DNA of 64,000 nucleotides, from NCBI GenBank assembly GCA_038501195.1, contig JBBPUQ010000004.1:2542001-2606000 (forward strand). Direction: 5' to 3'. This document shows, one piece after another, positions 11,068 through 25,323 of this stretch (its first letter is position 1; each line of letters opens with the position of its first letter). Origin of the DNA: Nemania diffusa (Eukaryota; Ascomycota; Sordariomycetes; Xylariales; Xylariaceae). The notes under the pieces are model-generated. The model saw nothing but the letters and a program-made list of their open reading frames with translations, did not search any database and was not told the DNA's origin. Position numbers and translations under genes: made by a program.

Positions 11068-14000
11068 ATGGCCAGCTACAATAGTTTGAGCCCCCCTAGT
11101 GGCGAGGACCAGAACACCCACCTGCATGCAATGTATGCCCGTTTGCAAGCTGCCCGAAACGCACAAACACACAACGAAGATTCTGTCGCTGCCTCCTCCG
11201 CAGCCCACGATCTCTTGTCGCGCTTTCACAGCTACAACCAGGCTTCCAACCCGCACGACTACTATGGTCAGGCCGCTGCCGAATCCCCTGTGACCGGTCT
11301 GGACGATTACCCTCCTCCTGCTGCCCCGACGCCACCCACTGGTTTTGGCCATTCCCACCACCCTCCCGGTGTCATCGGCGGCCTACACCAAATTGGCGCA
11401 ATGTCCAATTCCGCAACCACCGCTGACCAGAGTGTCAATCTGCTGAATCTCCTCAAGTTCAGCGGCACGCAAGCCCAAAATTCTCATTCGCAGTCTCAAC
11501 CGCAGTCGCAAGCTTCGCCCGCGGGTAGCGTCCATGCTCTGTCATTCGGCTCTTCGCCTAACCAACCGCATGCCAACCACCCGCCTCCTCCTCTCCACGC
11601 ACCTGTTCCCATGCCTGCAGACCCTCAAGGCCTGCTTGCTACCCTTATGAAGGGGAACGTGCACAATGAGGTCGCGGCCCCGCGAGCGGAACATCACCAG
11701 CCCAATATTCGCGATCCCTGGAATATCGGCCCTCCTCCCGCGAACACCCAGGAATATTTGCTCAATTTGTTGCATCGTCCCAAGCCGGCCCAGAATGACC
11801 AGCCGTCGACAAACGAATCATCTCAGCCAGCTACGCTGACTCCCCAGTCGGCCAATGATTCCCCAGCTGATCACTACAAGGATTACGTACCCAGGCAAGC
11901 TCTTCTAGAGAACGCCTCTCACGATTCCACACCCCTGCCACATCAATTTGCGCCATCACCTCAGGCCAAGTACGACTATCAGTCGCCGTCTTCTCAGCAT
12001 AGTCATCATGACTCCACTCGCAGATCCAGCAGGTTCGACTACCAAAACCCGTTTGAGGAATTTGCATCCCAAGGCAAAGCTTCAAAGTCGTCCACCCCGG
12101 GTACATCTGGTCACATGCCTACGATGCCCACCGAACTTCCAGCGGCCACTTCTATGAAAATCATGGAGAGAAATACATCTACTAGTGCCATCTCTTCCCC
12201 AGGAAACGCATCGGATCATAAGCGGTCATCAGCCTACCAAAGCCCCATCGTGAACACCGAGCCTACTCGACCTCGGCCCGAGCGCTACCCTTCCGATGCT
12301 GGTCGAAGTCGTGATTCTCCATATACCATAGCATCTCACTCTGATCGTCTCTATGAGCACGAGCATGACCATGAGCATGACCAGGACCAGGACCAGGACC
12401 AGGACCAGGATCAGGACGATGACCAGGAGCAGAATCCAGAAACCGTTCTTGAGGCAATTGCCGACTTAGCCGAGAAGGCAGATTTAGAGGCCCAAGAAGC
12501 CCTAGCGCGTGCTGAGCAGGAAGAGGTACAAGCCCAAATTGCCGCTGACCTTGAAGAGATGATGAGCGCCCGGACTGACGCCGAATTCCAGGAAGCGGCG
12601 AAAGCAGCGGCGAGAGATATTAGCAAAGAGCTTGATAACGAAAAGACAGCTGAAGAGCTCGAGTCGCGGTACTCCCCGCACGTCGCTCAAGCCATCCGCG
12701 ATATTGTCGAGGATACTGCTCATGGTGCTGTGGCTGACAGCTGGGAAAGCGCCGAGGCCGATGAGATTGTCGTAATTGAGGAATCCTTCGCCCCCGTAAA
12801 AGTGTACAACTTTCCTATGAAACCGTGGATTTCGATCACGATGCAGGATTCGTTTGAGGAACCTCGTCCTCAGTTTCGAGATGAAGTCATTCTAGACATT
12901 GCGCGATTGAAGAAAGACTTCGACCAGATCGATAGAAACCTGGTTGCTGCTACTGAATCGTATATAGCATATGGGATGTCTAAAGCAGGGGGCCTGCGCG
13001 TGATTCGTCAAGAAGACGGAAAGGATGCCAAGCTCTTCACGGATACTAAGGATCGCGTGTTTAATGTGGCCGTATCATACACTTCCGATGACGGTGATAT
13101 CCCTCCCGAAGAATCAATTATCGGCACCGGTATCAGTGGCACCGTCTACTATATTCAGATCAGGGGTGGAGGCAAAGATCACCTTGAGGAACCTCACCCG
13201 GAACAATATGGATTCGCTCTCCCACCGGCAAACACACAAGAAGGTGATGCACCTGGGGGTATTCTCAAGACCCGTGCAAGAACTTCAGCGACCCACCCAG
13301 AGTACTTCGCTGTAGGTCGTGGCAAGACCATCAGCATTATCTGGCCAGCTGTAGTCATCCAGAAAAATATCTACAAGCCTGGCCATGACCGCCTTGTTGA
13401 TACTGAGAGGCTCGCGAAGGAGTGCGCTCTTCGGATTAACACCGGGAAAGCGGGCAAAGACTTCACCTTTAGTCAGGATGACACGACCATCGTGTCCCTA
13501 GACAAATCCGGTCGTGTCAAGTTTTGGGATGTACGAGACCTTACGGCTGTCGATATGAACTCTGATGTTCGATTCCCCATGCCAGCCCACACCTCTCTTG
13601 AAATTAAGGAGCCGCTGATGACTCTTAATACTACGCCGGAGGGCGAGAAAGCGTGGCCAACCTCTGTGTTATTGCTGGATAAGCAACGGCCTTACCAGAA
13701 GCGTTGTGCCTTGCGCTACATGATTGTTGGCATGAAGCAGAACCATACACTTCAACTATGGGATCTTGCCCTCGGGAAACCTGTGCAAGAATTCAATCTA
13801 CCTCATAGCAAAGAGTCGGACGCAGTCTGCAGCGTCATGTATCACCCTGCTACGGGTATGATTGTAGTGGGTCACCCGACTCGCAACTCGATTTACTTTC
13901 TGCACCTGTCGGCACCGAAATACACAATTAAGGGTTTGTCACAAGTCGACTATATACAAAAGCTAGTCGCCAAAGATTCATCCATCCCGGAGCCTGATTC

Positions 14001-16029
14001 AACTGCCGTCATTAGTGGTGTACGGGAATACTCCTTAGCAAATAAGGGCTTGCTCCGGAGCTTAGACATCCTAGAGAATCCGTCTTGCTCGTCTTCTAGC
14101 GACGAGCAGAGTCTCTTCGACCTTTATGCTATGCACTCTAAAGGTGTCACCGCTGTGACTGTAAAACAAACTGACTTGGGGTGGTCTAAGGACAATAAGG
14201 TTGTTCTTGGGGTCGATGCTACTGATAGTGGGCTTGTCAAGATTTCCAAATTGAAGGAGTTACCTAGCACCATCGTGCCCGAGCCTCACGCTGCAGAAGA
14301 ATCAGTGGCTCCTATCAAGATTGCAACGCGGTCCTCTATTAAAGAAATTACAGTATCGCATGCGGCATCCTCAACTTCGGGGCAAGAGACGCATAAGCGA
14401 CCTAGTGAATCCAGTGCGCCTCATTTGCAAAGTGAGCGTAAGGAATCTGATATCCCCGTAACACCTGTCAACCAGGTTGATAAGTCAGAAAAGAAGGCCA
14501 GAAAGAAGCGGGAGAAGGCCGCCGCTGCTGCTGCCGCTGCGGCTGAGAAGCTCGCTGTAGAGAATACGCAGTCAAACGGAAGCAGTAATTCGCCCCGTGT
14601 CGATAGTGTATCTGCTACAAAGCACGTCGAGCCCAAGGCTACTGCTTCTCCCTCGCTCCAGCCAACCATGTCAACCGAATCTGTCCAGGCGGCTGTAAGA
14701 CAAATTTCAACCGGTCTCGGTGAGAAACTAACTGCAGTGATCACTCACGAACTGAAGGATCATCGTGGCAAGGTGGAATCCGAGTTTCGCAACCGTTCGG
14801 ACTCGTATGCGAAGAGTCAGAAAGAATTGTTAGAACTTGTGTCGTCGGTCCTTAACGAGAATACCCAAGCTGTCCTCTCTAGAACCATTACGGATCAATT
14901 TGAAGATAGCGTTGTTCCTCATCTAAGCAACCTCATCACAAAGACTATTGAAACACAGATTGATTCTAAGCTCGGTGGCAAGGTATCTCACTCGGTTAAC
15001 AACCAGCTCCAGAAGACTCTCCCGCACGCAGTTACCCATGCGCTACAAAAAGCGGATCTAACGAAATCCATTTCCGAGAGACTTGCTACGACTGTGGCTC
15101 TAGATATGGAAGAGTCCTTTCGTGAGACGCTCATATCAAGCATCACGCCAGCATTTAGTGATATGGCTGTTGCTGCCTCACGTTCTTTAATGCAAGATGT
15201 TCAGCGTCGATCAACTGAACAGTTCCAGGAGCTTGAGCAACGCCACATTGCGGACACTCAAAAGATTGATCAGCTTACCGCTCTTGTATCCAAACTATCT
15301 GACACAGTCAGTGAAATGGCGGCAGCCCAAACGCAGTTTCAGGAGCGACTTGTCCAGATACAGTTACGAACGTCTCAAGATCGTGGTCCAGCCCAGCCTC
15401 AGCCCGCACAGCCTCTACCACAACCTGCCGCTTCATACGGGAGTCAATCAGCGGCCTCCAGCAACCATGGTAACCAACTAGTTCCATACCCTAGCAGCAA
15501 CCATTCGAACGCGAAAGACGTTGAGCTTCAACACCTTATCACTAGCGTCGCGTCATTTATGGAGCGAGGCGAATATGAGACGGGATTGATTCGTTGGATC
15601 CAGCTTCCACGACAGCATGATATCTTTGATGAATACATCGTGAAGTTCGATCCTCAGATTGTGCGAGACATGCCCGCCCTTGTTTCACTCTCCGTCGCGT
15701 CAGTCCTAGCGGAGCAACTCGATGGTCCGCACCTTCGGGAAAGAGTCACCTGGGTAGAGCTTGTGCTGAACAGTCTATACAATAGCCTCCCACATGTCAC
15801 TGTTTGTTATCCCCCGTTGTCTCACAATGATCTTGGAATTAACTCCCTGCAGGACCCGGCGGTACGTGAGGTGATACCTAAAATCATGGGCACGTTCCTT
15901 GAGCGAGTTGAAAAGTTATTCATGCGGATTAGTAGCCGTGCCCCTACAGATCCTATGCTTCAGCATCTCTCCAGCATGACTCAAATAGCGAAGAGAATCC
16001 AGAATTTTGCTCGAAACTCGGCCTATTAA
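11068..16029 (+). CDS. EDC4/Ge-1-like WD40 scaffold of mRNA decapping
   Basis: A single uninterrupted reading frame of 1653 aa. Residues 1-430 are low-complexity (Pro, Gln, Ser, His) with short motifs such as LLNLLKFSG and LLATLMKG. An Asp-Gln/Asp-His repeat follows (about 430-455), then an Ala/Glu helix. A WD40-like region spans about 580-1010, with VKFWDVRDL and LQLWDLALGK as repeat ends. A poly-Ala/Lys linker lies near 1150, a long coiled coil at about 1210-1440, and a helical C-terminal domain from about 1480 (FMERGEYETGLIRWIQLP). This order matches animal and plant EDC4/Ge-1 and S. pombe Pdc1. Those proteins scaffold Dcp1-Dcp2 and related factors in P-bodies. The assignment rests on architecture, so a different WD40/coiled-coil protein is possible. 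Confidence 0.75.
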   Translation: MASYNSLSPPSGEDQNTHLHAMYARLQAARNAQTHNEDSVAASSAAHDLLSRFHSYNQASNPHDYYGQAAAESPVTGLDDYPPPAAPTPPTGFGHSHHPPGVIGGLHQIGAMSNSATTADQSVNLLNLLKFSGTQAQNSHSQSQPQSQASPAGSVHALSFGSSPNQPHANHPPPPLHAPVPMPADPQGLLATLMKGNVHNEVAAPRAEHHQPNIRDPWNIGPPPANTQEYLLNLLHRPKPAQNDQPSTNESSQPATLTPQSANDSPADHYKDYVPRQALLENASHDSTPLPHQFAPSPQAKYDYQSPSSQHSHHDSTRRSSRFDYQNPFEEFASQGKASKSSTPGTSGHMPTMPTELPAATSMKIMERNTSTSAISSPGNASDHKRSSAYQSPIVNTEPTRPRPERYPSDAGRSRDSPYTIASHSDRLYEHEHDHEHDQDQDQDQDQDQDDDQEQNPETVLEAIADLAEKADLEAQEALARAEQEEVQAQIAADLEEMMSARTDAEFQEAAKAAARDISKELDNEKTAEELESRYSPHVAQAIRDIVEDTAHGAVADSWESAEADEIVVIEESFAPVKVYNFPMKPWISITMQDSFEEPRPQFRDEVILDIARLKKDFDQIDRNLVAATESYIAYGMSKAGGLRVIRQEDGKDAKLFTDTKDRVFNVAVSYTSDDGDIPPEESIIGTGISGTVYYIQIRGGGKDHLEEPHPEQYGFALPPANTQEGDAPGGILKTRARTSATHPEYFAVGRGKTISIIWPAVVIQKNIYKPGHDRLVDTERLAKECALRINTGKAGKDFTFSQDDTTIVSLDKSGRVKFWDVRDLTAVDMNSDVRFPMPAHTSLEIKEPLMTLNTTPEGEKAWPTSVLLLDKQRPYQKRCALRYMIVGMKQNHTLQLWDLALGKPVQEFNLPHSKESDAVCSVMYHPATGMIVVGHPTRNSIYFLHLSAPKYTIKGLSQVDYIQKLVAKDSSIPEPDSTAVISGVREYSLANKGLLRSLDILENPSCSSSSDEQSLFDLYAMHSKGVTAVTVKQTDLGWSKDNKVVLGVDATDSGLVKISKLKELPSTIVPEPHAAEESVAPIKIATRSSIKEITVSHAASSTSGQETHKRPSESSAPHLQSERKESDIPVTPVNQVDKSEKKARKKREKAAAAAAAAAEKLAVENTQSNGSSNSPRVDSVSATKHVEPKATASPSLQPTMSTESVQAAVRQISTGLGEKLTAVITHELKDHRGKVESEFRNRSDSYAKSQKELLELVSSVLNENTQAVLSRTITDQFEDSVVPHLSNLITKTIETQIDSKLGGKVSHSVNNQLQKTLPHAVTHALQKADLTKSISERLATTVALDMEESFRETLISSITPAFSDMAVAASRSLMQDVQRRSTEQFQELEQRHIADTQKIDQLTALVSKLSDTVSEMAAAQTQFQERLVQIQLRTSQDRGPAQPQPAQPLPQPAASYGSQSAASSNHGNQLVPYPSSNHSNAKDVELQHLITSVASFMERGEYETGLIRWIQLPRQHDIFDEYIVKFDPQIVRDMPALVSLSVASVLAEQLDGPHLRERVTWVELVLNSLYNSLPHVTVCYPPLSHNDLGINSLQDPAVREVIPKIMGTFLERVEKLFMRISSRAPTDPMLQHLSSMTQIAKRIQNFARNSAY
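12361..12430 (+). repeat. In-frame GACCAG hexanucleotide repeat
   Basis: Tandem GACCAG/GACCAT units inside the EDC4-like gene encode an alternating Asp-Gln / Asp-His-Glu-His tract of about 22 residues. It stays in frame because the unit is 6 bp, and its length is likely polymorphic. Confidence 0.8.
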
Positions 16030-17170
16030 TCAGTAGATGATTGAAATGTGGCTCGGGTCACTTACAAATGTTCATTCCCGCCGCAGTGTGTGAACTGGTC
16101 AGGGGCTTGGCGACTTGGCGACTAATGGTTTTTGTCGGTACGTCATAATGGAAATATTGTTCGATCAATTTTTTAACATCATTTAGGATACCCAATGCTT
16201 CGTTTTCGTAGCACGCTTCACATTATCAGCATTTTATCGTACAGCCCGGCATGCTAAGGTAGGAGGCAGCCTTAGTCTTCAATGGCTCAGTATCAATCGG
16301 TCTTGTCACAGGAAGCTACTTTCGAGGATGATAATCTCTGAAGACAGGGTATCCATGGTACGGCGTGCAACCTGCCTAGTAAGGACATACACGCATTTTC
16401 GGTTATACAGAGACATCATCTCAGCTTCATGCACGTTTTGCACATTGTGCGTAAAGCAGTTCTATGGATGCAACGACGATCACGATAACTTTCATAATTT
16501 TGATGTAGATTGAATGCTCTCATTCAATTAGGGGTACTGTAAAGTAAATAAAAAAATGGACAGGCATGGAGTTTCGGACGTTTTTAAAGTGCCCAACTTG
16601 ATGATTCCGCATTAGCTAGCTTCGCGCTTCATGAACTATTTAATATAATGGTCGCTCTGAATACCTTTGTTCACAAACAACTATTAGATAAGTATATCGA
16701 TCCAGCAACAATCCTAACTAGGTATGCGGAGGAGTTCCTTTGAAAGCAAGGGTTTTCCCTCCAATCGTTGTGTGCCCTCTTGCCCATCGCTCCTTTCCAC
16801 TGAAGTGCGATCCCGGTAGGTGGAGTTGAATTAGGCGCAGAAGCCAAGAGATTTTCCGCATGAGGTTTCATCTACGGTACAGTATATCAAGTCTACACCT
16901 CATTCGCGGATTTTAGTCCCTCGCTAGATATCATAGGTATGCTCCTAATGAATCCTAATCGCTAAATTTCTGTATGTTGAGTGCTGTTTTACGAGTTGTC
17001 ATTAACTATGCCGGAAAATTATGAGTTCGAGGGGTTTACTTGAAATACTGGCGTCCGGCTAACAGACGCTGGTCGTTGGTGAGTCAGTCTGCCGAGTCCT
17101 CACACTGCAACCACTGTTCCTCTGTCATAAAAGGGGTCTCTTGCCAAGTGAAGCTTATATATCGAGCATT
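16030..17170. other. Intergenic
   Basis: About 1.1 kb between the EDC4-like gene and the pectate lyase. CATAAAAGG near 17126 may be the TATA element of the lyase. No gene seen. Confidence 0.45.
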
Positions 17171-18543
17171 ATGAAGGTTTCTTGTGTTGCGTCCGCCTTG
17201 CTGGCTGGACTTGCCGTCGCCGTGCCTACACCGACCGAGAATAGCCCCTTGGACGGACGTACGGTAGAGAAGCGAGCAACTATTACGGATGCATGCCCAG
17301 TTGGGTACTGCACGATGAATGGAGGGTAGGTCACTACTCCGATGGTATTCTCCGACGATTTCAAAGTTCTTCTTAATTAACAGTGTGTTTTCAGCACTAC
17401 TGGTGGCGCAGGGGGTACGACAACCACCGTTTCAACCTTGGCGCAGTTTACAGCTGCAGTTCAAGCAGAAGGTCCAGCAGTGGTCCTTGTCAGTGGTAGC
17501 TTGACTGGTGCCGTCAAGGTGAACGTTACCTCGAACAAGAGTATCATTGGCAAAACCGGGTCAAGTAAGTCCCTATCTTTCTCGCCGTCCAGAACTGGAA
17601 GAGAAGTCAGCACAAAGGCCGGATACTGATCGACCTAGGCCTTACTGGCATTGGCCTCACAATTCTCGGGCAGTCCAATGTCATTATCCGCAATCTCAAG
17701 AGCGCCAAGGTTCTGGCAGAGTACGGCGATGTGGTAACTATACAGAAGTCGTCCAATGTCTGGGTAGATTCTTGCGACTTCTCGTCCGACCTTGACCACG
17801 ACAAGGATTACTACGACGGCCTTATAGACATTGTCCACGCCTCGGAATGGATAACCGTTAGCAACTCGTACCTTCATGACCACGTAAGGAAACCTTTCCT
17901 CATAGATGAAATAACATATATCTCTTGTGAGATGATACGAGAGTTTTCACTAACAGTCATCAACCGTTAGTGGAAAGGTGGACTTGTAGGCCATAGCAGC
18001 AACAATGCTGCTGAAGGTAAGACAATTCTAAAGTTTTCTCACGAAAACTATCTTCTACGAGAATCTTAGTTACTGACTGTTAGGGTTTCTAGACACTGGT
18101 CACCTCCACGTTACATATTACGGCAACTGGTGGGATAATATTAACAGCCGTACGCCAATGTATCGTTTCGGGCAGGGACACGTCTTCAAGTACGTATTAT
18201 ATCTAAAGCCTTGAGCTATATATATAGAAAATCGCTGACGAAACTCACTCTTTCAAGCTCATACTTCAGCAACGAGGGCGACACAGTGATAGACACCCGT
18301 GACGAGGCGCAGATGCTGATTGAGAGCTCGGTGTGGGAGTCCTGTCCCAAGAAAGGCATCTTCACCAACGACAGCAACGTCGGCCCTGGATACGCCGTTG
18401 TCAACGACATCGATCTCGGAGGCAGCGAGAACCTCGCGCCCGTCGGCACGCTTACTTTGGTCCCTTACTCGTACCAGCTTCTCGGATCCGCGAGCACTAA
18501 GGCATCTGTTGTTGCCAACGCCGGGCAGAAACTAGCTTTCTAA
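17171..18543 (+). CDS. Secreted pectate lyase, polysaccharide lyase family 1
   Basis: Six exons, 17171..17325, 17395..17564, 17639..17883, 17971..18016, 18084..18189 and 18258..18543, encode 335 aa. The ATG at 17171 begins a signal peptide (MKVSCVASALLAGLAVAVP) followed by a short propeptide ending in a KR (Kex2-like) site. The parallel beta-helix signature is clear: GLTILGQSNVIIRNLK, the calcium-site cluster SDLDHDKDYYDGLIDI, DHWKGGLVGHSSNN, LHVTYYGNWWDN and RTPMYRFGQGHVFN, in which the RxPxxR arginine is the catalytic base of the family. PL1 enzymes cleave polygalacturonate by beta-elimination outside the cell. Introns are 67-87 nt with good consensus ends. Pectin lyase, also PL1, is less likely because the acidic calcium site is present. 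Confidence 0.9.
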
Positions 18544-20528
18544 GGATGAGTGATAAATTTCGGCGGAGGGGCCAAGTATGGAAGAGAAAGCTAATCACGT
18601 CTTCGAGCATCTCTACTATGCTATATATGTGAAGCTCTTTCCGATATAAATCACCTTGTCTTATAGACGATCATCAATAGACCCATATGCTAGCAGTGTT
18701 CTTTATGTTTCCATCCAGTGCAGTACATGCCGTAGAAAATACCATTAGAAGCAAAAAGACAATCATTACTACCGTAGAGAAAGGACTCCCAGTCCGTAAC
18801 GTAAGCTTACAGGTCGAAGAAATCAAGCAAACAATCAAAACAGTGCAGAGAACGTGTTTGCATGATGCTATGAGTAATTCAAAAGGTGATATGAGAGGCG
18901 GCATACATTGAATTGACTTCTTTTCCTTTTGAAACAGAAGAAATTATCGCTGGCACACCAGTTGCAATTTTCTTAGCTGGCAACCTAGCTACCTGTTTTA
19001 AGACCGCAAGTCTATGCCAATATCTGTTTTGCTTTACAGAATATATAGGTTGGCCAGTGTTTGCTCCGTATGATAGGCACGTAAATAATCTGATATGTAT
19101 GATGCTGATAAGTCAATGAGAGACTTGAAGTAAACTCTCGCCTAAGCTTACTCACTGCTAGGCAATTGGTGCTCGTGTGAAATTCAAGTTTCATTAACTA
19201 TTATTAGGATTATTGCGGACATGTATAACGCGAACTAAATTGTCTGCGCCATAATTTAATTATGTGATATTATTTCTAGTACATTGAGAACTCACTATGA
19301 TTTGCATAGGAGTATGTAAAGATGAGTTAAGAGCTCGGCGCCGGGTATTGCGTGTGAGGTAGCAGATACGAAAGACTAAGCCCTAAGAGGGAGGTGTGCT
19401 GCTGTCAACCTACCGGTGAGTTGGCGTCGTCGTGGAAGCGCATTGCTGCGTTGCTTAATTACCTAGGATATCGCGTAGGTATGGTTAATATTAGAAGTAC
19501 CCAGGTGAGTTATAAGTGATTTGGAAATTATTTGTGCTGGGGAAGCCTTTGGGGCTTGTAGAATTGCTCATAGTGTTTTCGTTGAACATGACCCGATATC
19601 CGCCGTAACTAAACTAGTCCCACATTGAATATACTAAAAAGTACCCTGCGTTGCAGAATTTCTAAAAATAGTTGATGTGGAACGAAAACTAGATTATAAG
19701 AACGTACCTAGGTAGTATTTCGCACTATCTACGTATATATGCTGACATAGCGATTTATTGAATTAAGCATTATTAGCCAAGATATCAGTCACCATTATGT
19801 AAACCCTAGCAATATGAGCTGTTGATAATGAGCTCTATGAATAAAGTGTTGTCTCAACATACTAAGGCGTGTCTTTTCTTTTTCTCATACATGTGGATTG
19901 GGAGGCTTTAGAGCCTTGGTTGCCATTGGGCTTTTATAAGATCGTGCATGTGGGCAAGACAAAGGCTCTGTTCCGATTTGCGCGCGCCTGGGAAAGCTAT
20001 GCAGTTAGACCTACGCGTAAAGTTTTTGAATAATACAAACTCCCGGGGTGTAAATCACGATAATTAGATCACAGAATGCGTAGGCCTGCGTCCTCTAGTT
20101 CATAGGTATTCTAGGCATAAACTCCGCGATAGCCACTAAATTGACCGGTTCCACGATAGGCTCTCATAGGGTGAATTGAGTTGTTAACATCGTGGACTAT
20201 ACCCATACAATCCACTCGGCTCCATGACACGTCATATGTATTGTAAATATCATATAGAAGTATACATGACGCCGCCGCATAAGTAGCACGACTGGCACTA
20301 TTTTGACTCGATGATATGATTGACGTATACAAAACGGTGTTATTTCTCTTGGAAATCGTATACTTAATGTTGTGTTCTAGTGTCGATGATACACAGAGTT
20401 AATATTCAAGCAGATTCAATCCCCATGGCCTTGATGCAGGCAATTTCAAACTCTGGTATTAGACCAACTATACTTCCATCCTAGCTACAGCGGAATTGAT
20501 GCCGAATAATCCCCCCTTACAATAATCT
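18544..20528. other. Intergenic between convergent genes
   Basis: About 2 kb, moderately AT-rich. Short ORFs exist on both strands, but none has splice support, a family motif or a credible start. No repeat structure noticed. Confidence 0.45.
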
Positions 20529-21410
20529 TTAAGCTCTGCCTTTATAAAAGACGAACTCTAGCCGTCCATTTGTAGACATGATGACGGGACCGCTAGTGCT
20601 GCTCCCATCGATCCAAACCTCACTAGCACTGCACTTAGACAGCTCCCAATCCTTAGCTGCCTGATTTGGGGAGTCGCCGACCAACTTGGCTAGAGCCTTG
20701 GTACCCGTTTGCTTTGTTGTAAGAGCCGAGGGGGGTGCCCCAGTCAGCAAATCTGTATAGCACTTACGGATAACATAGGAGTCATCGGTAGCAGCCACGC
20801 TGCCGCCTCCATCGCAGCCTTCGAGGAAGCTGATGTCCCCCCATATCCATCCATTCGGCGCGATACTCGACTTGAACCATGTACCAAGATTATGCACTTT
20901 GCCATCCAAGTTTATCTCCGGGATACCACGGACGACACGACCTTGCCACGTTGGACAAACTGATACAAACGCGGTAGAACCTATAGGAAGCTTGATAGAA
21001 TTAGGTGGGTTTGTGTCAATATTATGAGGTAGCGTCTTTGAGTAGATAGTCTTACTGAAAGGTACTTCCACGGATGCTCATCACGGCTGTTTTCGTAGAG
21101 AAAGTATTTGACTTCTGGGGAGTCATCGTGGTTGGTGATCCAAAATCCAGGCCCGCCCTCGTCGTCGCCAGCTGCATATGAATGGGGTCACTAAGGGTGT
21201 CTAGTGACGAGATATTTGATAAACTAGCGACTTACTCGTTGCTATAGCTGGGTCATCTAGACCGCCACAGTATTGGATATCCGCATATACTGTCGTGTCT
21301 TCATGGCCAGTGGCGCTGAAACCTGCCTTATCAGGCGCATATCCTGCCAGAACACGTTGAGCGAGATGCAGGAGGGACCACCCTAGTAGAGTGGAGATTG
21401 TGTCGAGCAT
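20529..21410 (-). CDS. Secreted protein of unknown family, three exons
   Basis: Exons 21410..21236, 21171..21056 and 20990..20529 give 250 aa. The start opens a hydrophobic leader (MLDTISTLLGWSLLHLAQRVLAG). Exon 2 (GFWITNHDDSPEVKYFLYEN) and the first part of exon 3 (IGSTAFVSVCPTWQGRVVRG, GKVHNLGTWF, WGDISFLEGCDGGGSV) resemble a family of fungal extracellular proteins that I recognise only by pattern. Four Cys lie in exon 3 and one in exon 1, so disulfides are likely. The second intron (65 nt) has a donor GTAAGA and branch CTAAT but only a CAAG acceptor; its use restores the frame exactly. Possible effector or wall-associated protein (inference). Confidence 0.65.
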
Positions 21411-22210
21411 CCCCGGAGACCTTGAGGTTGCAGCTGCATCCGTTTCTTTTGCAGACCGTGAGAGACGATTTAAGCCAAGTGATTCACCTTGGATATACGT
21501 AGATTTGATTGATCAAGCCTGCGGTGATAGACCCTACGACAAGTACTCAACAAGTAGTAGATAGGAGTTCTTGAGTTTCAGATAATACTGCCTTCAAAGT
21601 GCCACGAGTAGGATCTCGCCCGAATCAGTTGGGGATAATATATTAATATCCACTCTAGGATTTGAAGCAGCCCGCTACCTAATAGTCAACCACTTTTACA
21701 ACCGGACAGGTGGAGATCGAATAGCGTAAGATTCCTAACCCCATCCATGGGGGAGTGCATATATGGTGTAATGTTGTGGCCGTGTGAATGTGACTGCGCG
21801 GCCCCCTCTTCTCCCCAATATATCTTCCGATACCTATCTCATGATTTGGATACTCACATGTGCTTGTGCCACTACGAGATATATGCCGTGGTGGCTAGTA
21901 TACGAGACCTGAACTCCCAATAGGAGTCGTGATACTTAGGGACAAGCACCCACCACAGGCATTACGGTGTTACTCGCTCTAGTATTATCATTCTCAATTT
22001 TTCGGGTATATAGTAACTTGATTGGTAAAAGACTGGTATTATTTATGAAAGCCCCGTCACACAACCCGACGATTAGGAAAGTGGAAGAACATTGCAACGA
22101 CATTCGACAACCAATGACACGAATCTTCTCCTTCTTAGGAAATTAGCGAAGCCATGAAATACTGCCCTCCCTAGGACAATCAAACCTCCGGAGCTGCTTC
22201 ATTAGCATTC
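21411..22210. other. Intergenic
   Basis: About 800 bp containing the promoter of the secreted-protein gene and the 3' flank of the DUF2235 gene, both on the minus strand. No gene seen. Confidence 0.45.
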
Positions 22211-24359
<2,149 letters not shown>

Positions 24360-25323
24360 TGAAGAAACCGGGGAGATGAAGTAGGAAGAGAAATGGTCAA
24401 TGGGGAAGTGAATCGTACAGCAGTAAGTAGTAGTTAAGACAACAAGCTGTCTAGTTCAATCATGATACTCTCGAATCTAGATGAGGTAACGGGTTCATAA
24501 ATTCATTTTCTTCCCTGATCTGTGCGCTGCTGTTGTCACCCTCTCGGCATCCCCTAGCCGATTGATCCATCCACCCCCGTCGTAACCAAGTGTGATGTTT
24601 GATAGCTGTTGTCTTTCCTCTCACCCACCACCCTCCTTGGTGGCTAGCTGTAAGAGACATGGCATTCTGTTGGTAGCCGCTAGACACAAGCTGGCTCTCG
24701 ACATGGTACTACTACGCACTGATTTGAGCTGGTGGGTGAAGAATACCTATAGGCTGCGGCTATAACTTTTGCTTACCATATTGCCACCTATCAAAGAACC
24801 GAACGTTTCTCTGTGGCTTCAGCTAGCCGCAATGCCATTTGCGGAGCCCGCACATCCTTGGCAATACATATATGCGGATTACTGCCGTTTTCTTCATGGT
24901 GTTCAGCTGGCCACAAGCAATATAAATTTCTTGGCAAAACATCCAATTTGACGGTTCGGGACGCACCGCTCATTAGTCTGGGCTGGATGGAGAATGCTGC
25001 AGGTAAGCTATTTCGACCGGGGGCCACTATGTGTATTCTATAATCACCTCATGAACCTAACGACTAGGAACATATCCGTTGACGTACTAGAATCTACAGT
25101 GCCTGATTGGCTACCCCCCACCGAAGTGTACATGAAGCTTCGGGGACTAGGCAGATCCCGGCTTCACCCAGCCAAACATGACGCTGCTATAGATTCACCG
25201 CTCGTGTAACTGGTTCACGTCGCTGTGTAACAGTTCCAATAGCGGGGAAAAGGATCGTCCCTCGACCGGCAAATTGATGCACCATCAAGAGGAAGACTCT
25301 GGTTCGGACGAAGATGATCAGTG

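Noticed and set aside
18674..18904. 76-aa hydrophobic minus ORF downstream of the pectate lyase
   Set aside because: Short, no motif, AT-biased intergenic context; hydrophobicity follows from T-rich sequence.
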